Assembly: GCA_937873255.1 (NCBI GenBank)
Contig: CALMVM010000176.1
Coordinates: 1,927-7,696 of the forward strand
Reading direction: 5' to 3'
DNA length: 5,770 bases
DNA from: an uncultured Verrucomicrobiota bacterium
GTDB lineage: Bacteria > Verrucomicrobiota > Verrucomicrobiia > Chthoniobacterales > SZAS-18
How positions within the stretch are numbered: the first letter of the stretch is position 1; the number at the start of each line of letters is the position of its first letter. This document shows positions 1-5,770 of this stretch, piece after piece. The position numbers and the translations under genes were made by a program. The notes beneath the pieces were generated by a model. The model was not told the DNA's origin. It saw nothing but the letters and a program-made list of their open reading frames with translations, and did no database searches.

Positions 1-681
1 GGGATACCCGCTGGCCCGCAAATGGGCAACCCGCTTTTCCGCATGCGGCCGGAGTTCGTCCAATGGGCCGAAGAGAATGCTTTCGGTCGGACAGGCTTTC
101 GCGCACGCCGGCACCAGCCCGCTCGCCTGCCGGTCGTAGCAGAAGGTGCATTTGAACGCCCCACCCGCGTCCTTGAGCGGTTTTTTGCGTCGGTCGATCA
201 CGCCGAACGGACAACCGACCACGCAGTACCCGCAGCCGTTGCAAATGTCATTCTGAACGAGCACGCTGCCGACCTCCGTGCGGATGATCGACCCCGTCGG
301 GCACGCCTCCAGGCAACCGGCGTTTTCGCAATGCTTGCACACGTCCGAGAGGAAAATCCATCGGAACGGGTCCTCGTGCGCGGTCAGGTCCGAGAGCATG
401 TCGCCGGACATTGGCCCGGCTAATTGCTTGCCCCGCGCGCGGTCCTGTTCGACGAACAAAACGTGACGCCACGTCGAGGCGCCGAGGGCGTCGGTGTTGT
501 CGTACGAATTGCCTGACCAGCGGAACCCATCATCGGGTACGTCGTTCCATTCCTTGCACGCGACCTCGCACGCCTTGCAGCCGATGCACAACGTCGGGTC
601 GGTATAGAACCCGACCGTGCGGCCTTCCTTCACGTAGGAATGCTTGCGCTGGTTGGTGGAAAGAATGCCTTCGCCAATCAT
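1..681 (-). CDS. fdhB: Formate dehydrogenase iron-sulfur (beta) subunit, 3' end outside window
   Basis: Electron-transfer subunit of the FDH-N type, passing electrons from the catalytic subunit to a membrane or soluble acceptor. The window holds 227 codons from an ATG at 681-679, with no stop before base 1. Sixteen cysteines form four ferredoxin-type groups: C32/C35/C38/C42 (CIGCKACEVAC), C115/C118/C123/C127, C147/C150/C153/C157 (CNGCGYCVVGC) and C178/C181/C193/C197. This is the pattern of a four-[4Fe-4S] FdnH/FdoH/HybA-like protein. E. coli FdnH is about 294 residues and ends in a membrane anchor, so roughly the last quarter is missing and I cannot tell whether an anchor exists. The start overlaps the fdhA stop as ATGA (681-678), and AAGGG lies 8 bases upstream, so translation is probably coupled to fdhA. 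No signal peptide is seen. The family call is firm; the exact partner of this subunit is inferred from the adjacent gene. Confidence 0.95.
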   Translation of the reverse strand, partial: MIGEGILSTNQRKHSYVKEGRTVGFYTDPTLCIGCKACEVACKEWNDVPDDGFRWSGNSYDNTDALGASTWRHVLFVEQDRARGKQLAGPMSGDMLSDLTAHEDPFRWIFLSDVCKHCENAGCLEACPTGSIIRTEVGSVLVQNDICNGCGYCVVGCPFGVIDRRKKPLKDAGGAFKCTFCYDRQASGLVPACAKACPTESILFGPLDELRPHAEKRVAHLRASGYP

Positions 682-3600
682 GATGGCTGCCCTTGTTGAC
701 CGTGTTCGGAACCCAGTTTGCCGTGGTAATGATAACCGGGCGGCATCTGCTCGGGATGTTCGATGATGGGGTCCTCCGGCGGCGAGATTTTTTCGAGCAA
801 TTCATGCCCGGCGACGCCCGGCGGCATCCGGCCGGGGATGACCGTACACGCGAGCGCCTTGGATTCCATGATCGTCACGTTCGGCTCACCGCTGATCGCG
901 ATCAAGTCGTTGACGATCCCGCCCCGCGCTCCTTCGGGTCCGGCGTAACCCCAATGGTACGGCAGTGCGATCTGGTGCACGCGCCGGTTGCCATCGACCA
1001 TGAGCGGACGCATCCGGCGACTCACCAACGCCCGCGCTTCCACCGCGCCGCGCAACGTCGCCACGATCACCGGGTCGCCGTTGAGCACGCCGAGTTCGGC
1101 CGCCAATTCGACCGAGATTTCCACGAACAACTCCGGCATGAGTTCGTTCAGGTGCGGCAGGAAACGGCTCATCGCCCCCGTCGTGTGGTGTTCCGTCAGC
1201 CGGTAGGTCGTCAGCACGAACGGAAAGCGTGGATCCTCCGGCGGCGAGAATTTGTTGTCCGGCCGGCTGAACCAGTTGATGCCCGGGTTCGTCTGGCGCG
1301 CGTAGAGCGCATTTTTCAACGGCGACTCCATCGGCTCGTAATGCGTTGGCATCGGTCCGTCCGCCAAGCCCCTGGCGACGTGCAGCCATCCCAGGCCGTC
1401 GGAATGCAGCATAAACGGCGCGTCGCCCCGGATGGCTTCAAGGCCCTTCGCGTCCGGCGCGGGGCGGTAGTCGGGCTTTTTTTCCTTCGGGAAATCCGGT
1501 ACGTCGAGCCCGGTCCACTTGCTTTCTTTCTCGTCCCACCACACGAGTTTTTTGCGCTCGCTCCACGGCTTCCCTTCGGGGTCGGCACTCGCACGATTGT
1601 AAATGATGCGCCGGTCGCTCGGCCACGCGAATCCCCAGCCGTGGCCGTACGGTCCGTGCGGTTCGCGGCGGTGGCATTTGTTCACTTCATCCGAGCCGTA
1701 GCAACCCGTGTAAATCCAGCAGCCGGCGGCGGTCGAGCCGTCGTCTTTCAAGGTGAGATAATCGTCGAGTTGCTTGCCGTGATGCGGCAACCCGTCCTTA
1801 TCCTTGCCTTTGACCACCCCGGGCGCAGTGTCGATCTCCGGCGCGGTTTTCCAGCCGTTGATCTCCGCCAAGATCGCCTCGGCTTCCGGCTCGCCTTCCT
1901 CGTTTTCGGGATACCACCAATCGAGCGCGCGAAGGGGCTCGTCCATCGGGTCGGACGACGCCTGCGCCTTCGCAATCAGACGCTTGGCAAGCTGGTGGAT
2001 GAACCACGCCTCGCTCTTGGCATCGCCGGGCGGCTGGACGGCTTTTTCGCGCCATTGGAGCAATCGCTGCGTGTTGGTGAACGCCCCTTCCTTCTCGACG
2101 TGCGACGCCGCCGGCATCAGGAAAACCTCCGTGGCGATGTCCTCGGTTTTCATCTCGCCGCGTTCGATCTCGGGCGCGGCGTACCAGAAGCTCGCGCTCT
2201 CGATCTCGACGAGGTCGCGCACGACCAGCCACTTCACGCGCGCGAGCGCCTGCCGTTGCAGCCGCGCGTTCTGCGAACCCACGGCCGGGTTCTGCCCCAT
2301 GATGAAGTACCCATCGACCTCGTGGTTGCACATCCGCATGACGAACGGGAAATGCGAATGGTCGCCCGTCAGCTTCGGCAGCCAATCGAAGCCGAAGTCG
2401 TTTTCCTTCGTCGCGCGCTTGCCGTAGTACGCTTTCAGCAGGCTCGTGACGTACTTGGGCGTTTCGTGCCACAAACCGGTTTCCTGCGTGTATTTCTTGA
2501 GGTAGCTGGCGAGATCCTTGCTCTGCGCCTCACACGTCGGCATCGACAGATAACCCGGCAATGTATCGTAGAGCGTCGGGATGTCGGTCGAACCCTGGAT
2601 CGACGCATGTCCGCGCAACGCCAGGATTCCCCCGCCCGGACGGCCGATGTTGCCGAGGAGCAGTTGCAGAATCGCCGCCGAGCGGATGATCTGCACGCCC
2701 TTGGACTGGTGCGTGTACCCGACCGCGTAGCAATGCGCCGTCGTGCGCTCGCGGCCGGAGTTTTTCGTCAGCGCGTCGGCGCCCTTGTGGAACAACTCCG
2801 GCGGGATGCCGCACACCGACTGCACCATCTCGGGCGTGTACCGCTGGTAGTGCCGCTTCAACGCCTGGAAGACGCAGCGCGGATGCTGCAATGTTTCGTC
2901 GCGCGTGATCTTCGAGGGCTCGGGTCCGCCCTCGAACGCCCAGGTCGATTCATCGTAATGCTGCCCGTCCTCCTGCCAGCCCGAGAAGAAACCCGCGCCG
3001 TCCTCCGCGTCCCGGAAATCAGGCCGCAGCAGGTTGGAGGCGTTCGTGTAGTGGACGACGTACGGGTGGAAATACTGGTCCGTCTCCAGGACGTGCCGCA
3101 CCAGCGCGCCGAAGAAGACGATGTCGCTGCCCGCGCGGATCGGCACCCACAGATCGGCCATCGCGCTCGTGCGCGAAAACCGGGGATCGACGTGGATGAT
3201 CGTCGCGCCTTTTTCCCTGGCCTTCATCACCCAGCGGAAACCCACCGGGTGCGCCTCCGCCATCGACGAGCCCGAAATCAGGATGCAGTCGGCGTTCGCC
3301 AAATCCTGCAAGGCCGTCGTCGCCCCGCCTCTGCCGAAGGAGGTACCCAAACTGGGCACCGTGGAGGAGTGTCATATTCGGGCCTGGTTGGACACGCATA
3401 CCATGCCTAACCCGCCGGTGAATAATTTCTTGATGAGGTAATTTTCCTCGTTGTCGAGGGTGGCCCCGCCGAGATGGGCGATGTTCTCGGTGTGGTTGAC
3501 CGGGATGCCGTTTTTGTGGGTCATCCAATCCTTTTTGCGCGCTTCCCAGACGCGGTCGGCGATCATGTCCATCGCCTTGTCCTCGGCGAGTTCGGTCCAT

Positions 3601-3947
3601 TCCTTCGCGTACGGGGCACGATATTTAATCTTCGTCACGCGGTCCGGCTGCGTGACGAGTTGGTGCGACGCCGCGCCCTTCGGACAAAGGTTACCCTGGC
3701 TGATCGGACTGTCCGGGTCGCCTTCGATGGAGATGAGCTTGCCGTCCTTGTGGTAGACGAGTTGCCCGCAACCGACCGCGCAATACGGACAGATGGATTT
3801 CGACGTTTTCACGTCGTCCCCCGAAACCCGCGCGCGCATCGCCCGCGTCTTATCGGACATCGATTCTAGCCCGCTGCCGTCGAGCCCATGGCGAATCTGC
3901 TGGAGCAGGGGCCATTTCGAGAGGAAGGAAAGGGCTTTCAAGAGCAT
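678..3947 (-). CDS. fdhA: Formate dehydrogenase catalytic (alpha) subunit, selenocysteine-containing (TGA at 3374-3372 read as Sec)
   Basis: Molybdopterin oxidoreductase that interconverts formate and CO2 at a Mo/W-bis-MGD centre. The product is 1089 residues, with selenocysteine at 192. Residues 53-88 hold the [4Fe-4S] motif CPYCAVGC with the fourth cysteine in LCPKG (C53, C56, C60, C88; K90 follows). The active site reads NQARI-Sec-HSSTVPSLGTSFGRG, matching E. coli FdnG around U196-H197. MGD-binding segments follow: AEAHPVGFRW near 233, HVDPRFSRTSAMAD near 252 and GNIGRPGGG near 432. The C-terminal molybdopterin dinucleotide-binding domain starts near 908 (FPFVLTTYRLTEHHTTG). The frame is unbroken on both sides of the TGA, so it is one gene. 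I chose the ATG at 3947-3945 because the resulting N-terminus (LSFLSKWPLLQQIRHG) resembles the family; a second ATG lies at 3860-3858, and neither has a clear Shine-Dalgarno. No twin-arginine signal follows from this start, unlike FdnG, so a cytoplasmic site is inferred. The last 50 or so residues form a Pro/His-rich tail. Confidence 0.95.
690..694 (-). promoter_or_regulatory. Ribosome binding site of fdhB
   Basis: AAGGG on the minus strand (694-690) lies 8 bases before the fdhB ATG (681-679). It sits inside the last codons of fdhA and supports the chosen fdhB start, together with the ATGA stop-start overlap. Confidence 0.6.
3342..3374 (-). promoter_or_regulatory. Selenocysteine codon TGA and bacterial SECIS hairpin
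   Basis: The UGA codon is at 3374-3372. After 11 bases comes GGTGCCCAGTTTGGGTACC (3360-3342), which folds into seven pairs (one a G-U) closed around an AGTTT loop; the outer A and T of the loop can also pair. In bacteria SelB binds such a hairpin immediately downstream of UGA, with the apical stem about 11 bases after the codon and a loop containing GU. E. coli fdnG has AGUCU in the equivalent loop. Hairpin, distance and loop are seen directly; SelB recognition is inferred. The element lies entirely inside the fdhA coding sequence. Confidence 0.85.
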
Positions 3948-3989
3948 GGCGTGCGGAGAACTGGTGACGTTGCTTCGAGAAAGGAACGG

Positions 3990-4022
3990 CCGGCGGTTCT
4001 GAAAAGATGCAGCGACCGCCGG
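3990..4022. repeat. Perfect 8-bp inverted repeat upstream of fdhA
   Basis: CCGGCGGT (3990-3997) and ACCGCCGG (4015-4022) are exact reverse complements separated by 17 bases. They lie 43-75 bases upstream of the chosen fdhA ATG. A further CCGGCGGC occurs at 4040-4047. It could be an operator or a leader hairpin of the fdh transcript. It is not followed by a T-run on either strand, so a rho-independent terminator is unlikely. In GC-rich DNA such a match can also arise by chance. Confidence 0.35.
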
Positions 4023-4221
4023 ATTTGGCAACCGCGTTTCCGGCGGCGCGGATGCCTCGAAGTACCTGTTGGGGTATGAGAGCGAGGAACGGCTCGCCAA
4101 GTTGATGCCCCGGCCGCTCCAGGTGGACGCGGACGATCAACAGTACGAACTGCTGCGTAAACTCAACGGCCACGACGGTCCGTATGAGGTCGTGGCGTTT
4201 CTCGACGGCGCGCGCGGGTAA
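4003..4221 (+). pseudogene. Coding-like fragment in frame with the ankyrin gene, ended by TAA
   Basis: This frame is open from just after a TGA at 4000-4002 to TAA at 4219-4221. From about 4051 the translation looks like real protein (DASKYLLGYESEERLAKL, later QQYELLRKLNGHDGPYEVV and AFLDGARG), with codons rich in G/C at the third position. No good start codon precedes it: candidates are CTG 4066, TTG 4069, TTG 4102 and ATG 4105. The same frame continues past the TAA into the ankyrin protein, with only four codons between the TAA and the next possible start (GTG 4234). The simplest reading is a 5' remnant of the same gene, truncated at its beginning and interrupted by a stop. It could instead be a small separate protein. 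I do not recognise the family. Confidence 0.45.
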
Positions 4222-4233
4222 CACTGGCGGCCG

Positions 4234-5072
4234 GTGTTGAATCACGCCGGCATCCTCGGGCTCAAGGAAGACGGCGTTTTTGTGTTGCAAAACCCGGGCG
4301 AACTGGCGGGCAGCACGACGATGACAGAACGCAACCTCTTCGCCTGCATCTCAGGTGCCCATAAAGCGGAGCAGGATCACAAATTCTATCAAAACGACGC
4401 GTATGATGCCGCGCTCATCATGGCAGCCAGACGCCGGGACGAGGCCCTCGTGCGAATACTGGTTGAGAGGGGGCTGATGTGGATGCCGGATCGACCGTGA
4501 AGCTCAAACCGGTAGGCGATCAAATCTGGCGGCCGGATCTCGGGGCAACGCCGTTGATGCAGACGCTCTACGGAGGGAATGATGACCACAGTCTGAAAAT
4601 CGTGACCTTCCTCCTGACCAAAGGCGCGGCTCCCAACTTCGCGGACGCCTACGGCGAGACGGCGATGATGATCGCGGACCGCGCAGGTTTCACCGAGGCG
4701 CAGGCCCTGCTGACTGCCGCTGGCGCGAGGCCCTTCGATCCCTCGGACCCGAAGGTCAAAGCCGCTTTGGTGCGGATCGATGCCGTCCTGCTGATGCCGC
4801 TCCTGGATAACTTTGTGGTCGAACACAGCGGGTATGTGCAGAGGGCTCATGCAAAAGAGGCGCTCGGCTTTGAGCAGATGGGAGCATATTGTTGGTCCCC
4901 GCAGGAACGTGCGATCAAACCCATGTCCAACAAGGGATTGGATGTGTGCGGACATCCATACGTCTGCCGTCCTTTCGGAGAAGTCCCGGTGGCGGTAGCT
5001 CAGCAGACGATTGACGAACTGAGCAGCGCCGTGGGGCCGGATCACTGGGAAGGTTTCGTCGTGCCGAAGTGA
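4234..5072 (+). pseudogene. Ankyrin-repeat protein gene with a frameshift at a G5 run
   Basis: The frame from GTG 4234 ends at TGA 4498-4500; a second frame carries on to TGA 5070-5072. Joining them one base back at the G run 4469-4473 gives 279 residues with no loss of similarity. The joint reads VRILVERG+ADVDAG, a textbook end of an ankyrin repeat. Repeats are at about residues 56-88 (AYDAALIMAARRRDEALVRI onward), 103-140 (GATPLMQTLYGGN..., LLTKGAAPNFADAY) and 141-166 (GETAMMIADRAGFTEAQALL, then TAAGA). Ankyrin repeats bind other proteins, and nothing here indicates the partner. Residues 1-55 and the region after 170, which includes VCGHPYVCRPF, match no family I know. No signal peptide or membrane helix is seen. 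The broken frame may be a true pseudogene, a base-calling error in a homopolymer, or slippage-based recoding. If only the second frame is translated, the product is 197 residues from GTG 4479. Confidence 0.7.
4469..4473 (+). other. G5 run where the ankyrin reading frame shifts by -1
   Basis: In the upstream frame the codons are GAG AGG GGG CTG; in the downstream frame GCT GAT GTG GAT. A tRNA on GGG at 4471-4473 can slip back one base onto 4470-4472 and still pair perfectly, after which GCT is read. Six G instead of five would give the same protein without slippage. The site is seen directly; whether it slips is not known. Confidence 0.6.
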
Positions 5073-5138
5073 CCGCCCGCTCCGAGAGGACGCCCTCATC
5101 CGAATATTCGACGGTGCGCCGGATACCCTTTCGACCGA
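5073..5138. other. Short convergent intergenic gap
   Basis: Sixty-six bases separate the 3' end of the ankyrin gene from the 3' end of the membrane-protein gene. The only structure seen is the perfect 10-base palindrome CGAATATTCG at 5101-5110. There is no GC-rich hairpin followed by a T-run on either strand, so termination here is not evident from sequence. Confidence 0.5.
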
Positions 5139-5770
5139 TCACGCCTCACGCTTGCCGATCCGCAAGGTCCGCCAGCCCAGCCCGGTCGCCACCACTTCCA
5201 GCAGAACTACCGCCAGCAGCGTCCCCAGCAGCCACCCGCGAATCCCATCGAACTCCGGCTGACGCGGCGCTTGCCAGACCTTACTCAAATCCGTGACCGC
5301 GCCGCCGCCGCTCGCGTGCGCGACGTTCTGCAACTCCGCCACCCGCACGGGGTCGAAATGCCACTCCGGGTCCACCGCCGATGCCACCGGGCCGAACGGC
5401 AGCGCGTATTTGTCCACCTGCACGGCCCCTCGCATCCACTGCCCGGGTTTGAGCGGCGCGCTGGCGTGGAATCGTCCCGGCTCCAGACGTTCCCACACCA
5501 GCGTGCGCGGCTGTCCGCTCGCGCCATCGGCGACGACGAGTTGCGGCGCGGTCTTGGCGAGCGTTTCCTCCCACGCGGCGCTGTAGAGGAGATCGATTTC
5601 CAGTTGCGAGCCGTTCACGCGCGGACGCAACGCCAGACCCGCCGGCACCTCGCTGCCCATCAGCCAGCGCGCGAGCGCCTGGAGGAAATCGCCGTATTGC
5701 GCCCATCCCCGCACCCGCCCGGAATATTCGCCTCCGAGCGGGAACGACACCGCCGCCGTCCGCCCCAGCC
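5139..5770 (-). CDS. C-terminal part of a large membrane protein, VWA/glutamine-amidotransferase-like; 5' end outside window
   Basis: The frame is open from the window edge (first full codon 5768-5766) to TGA at 5141-5139, giving 209 residues. It begins LGRTAAVSFPLGGEYSGRV, followed by GWAQYGDFLQALARWLMG. This resembles the end of the amidotransferase-like domain in large BatA/VWA-type membrane proteins, where a GxGR-(V/A)AAV/F strand is followed by a W..(Y/F)..F....RW helix. Next comes a predicted beta-rich domain. Last is one transmembrane helix at about residues 179-199 (WLLGTLLAVVLLEVVATGLG) followed by a short basic tail (RTLRIGKREA). The tail probably faces the cytoplasm with the preceding domain outside. 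A GTG at 5750-5748 is an internal valine, because the frame and the similarity continue upstream. The family assignment comes from pattern memory of only the C-terminal region and is moderate; cellular role unknown. It has no apparent link to formate metabolism. Confidence 0.65.
   Translation of the reverse strand, partial: LGRTAAVSFPLGGEYSGRVRGWAQYGDFLQALARWLMGSEVPAGLALRPRVNGSQLEIDLLYSAAWEETLAKTAPQLVVADGASGQPRTLVWERLEPGRFHASAPLKPGQWMRGAVQVDKYALPFGPVASAVDPEWHFDPVRVAELQNVAHASGGGAVTDLSKVWQAPRQPEFDGIRGWLLGTLLAVVLLEVVATGLGWRTLRIGKREA

Noticed and set aside
22..423. Plus-strand open frame opposite fdhB
   Set aside because: It lies antisense to the four-cluster ferredoxin subunit and shows no recognisable protein features.
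772..1249. Sixteen-base direct repeat TCCTCCGGCGGCGAGA at 772-787 and 1234-1249
   Set aside because: Both copies encode the same short peptide (SPPED) in the same fdhA frame; probably coincidental peptide similarity rather than a mobile or regulatory repeat.
693..3410. A 905-codon plus-strand open frame opposite fdhA
   Set aside because: It is antisense to a firmly identified gene. Its translation is rich in Arg, His and Val with no domain, as expected for a shadow frame in GC-rich DNA.
4004..4031. Possible sigma-70 promoter for fdhA on the minus strand: TTGCCA (4031-4026), 16-base spacer, CATCTT (4009-4004)
   Set aside because: The -10 element matches only three of six consensus bases, and such matches are expected by chance.
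3850..4290. Minus-strand open frame overlapping the fdhA start and the ankyrin fragment
   Set aside because: It is in a different frame from fdhA, overlaps the better supported coding on both sides, and has no recognisable domain.
4389..5099. Minus-strand open frame of 236 codons opposite the ankyrin gene
   Set aside because: The plus strand carries clear ankyrin repeats here; the opposite frame has no motif.
5101..5110. Palindrome CGAATATTCG as a terminator or operator
   Set aside because: It is too short and AT-rich in the stem for a terminator, has no T-run, and lies between converging 3' ends where an operator is unlikely.

Overview
The window is GC-rich bacterial DNA. Its main content is an operon on the minus strand for a selenocysteine-containing, FDH-N-like formate dehydrogenase. 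Reading along the minus strand, the catalytic subunit gene fdhA runs from 3947 down to 678. It is followed, with a 4-base ATGA overlap, by the iron-sulfur subunit gene fdhB, which starts at 681 and leaves the window at base 1. An in-frame TGA at 3374-3372 sits exactly where this enzyme family carries its active-site selenocysteine. A 19-base hairpin lies 11 bases downstream of it, as expected for a bacterial SECIS element. An ordinary gene caller would break fdhA in two at this codon.

Upstream of fdhA (about 3948-4050) is a short non-coding stretch with an 8-bp perfect inverted repeat. On the plus strand, from about 4003 to 5072, lies a degraded or recoded gene for an ankyrin-repeat protein. 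Its reading frame is broken twice. A TAA at 4219-4221 separates a coding-like fragment from the rest. A run of five G at 4469-4473 then shifts the frame in the middle of an otherwise good ankyrin repeat. Reading one base back at that run restores the ankyrin consensus without a gap.

From 5768 down to 5139 on the minus strand is the C-terminal end of a larger membrane protein with one terminal transmembrane helix. It resembles the C-termini of the von Willebrand factor A / glutamine-amidotransferase-like membrane proteins common in Planctomycetota, Verrucomicrobiota and Bacteroidota. It converges on the ankyrin gene across a 66-bp gap in which I see no convincing terminator.

How the genes fit together: FdhA oxidises formate (or reduces CO2) at a Mo/W-bis-MGD site with a selenocysteine ligand, and FdhB carries electrons away through four predicted [4Fe-4S] clusters. 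The chosen FdhA start gives no Tat signal, so the enzyme is probably cytoplasmic. The final electron acceptor (cytochrome b or NrfD-like subunit, or a soluble partner) would be encoded beyond base 1. The ankyrin gene and the membrane-protein gene have no visible functional link to the formate dehydrogenase. The organism must make selenoproteins. A Planctomycetota/Verrucomicrobiota-type bacterium is a low-confidence guess based only on the membrane-protein fragment, the weak Shine-Dalgarno signal at fdhA and the GC content.
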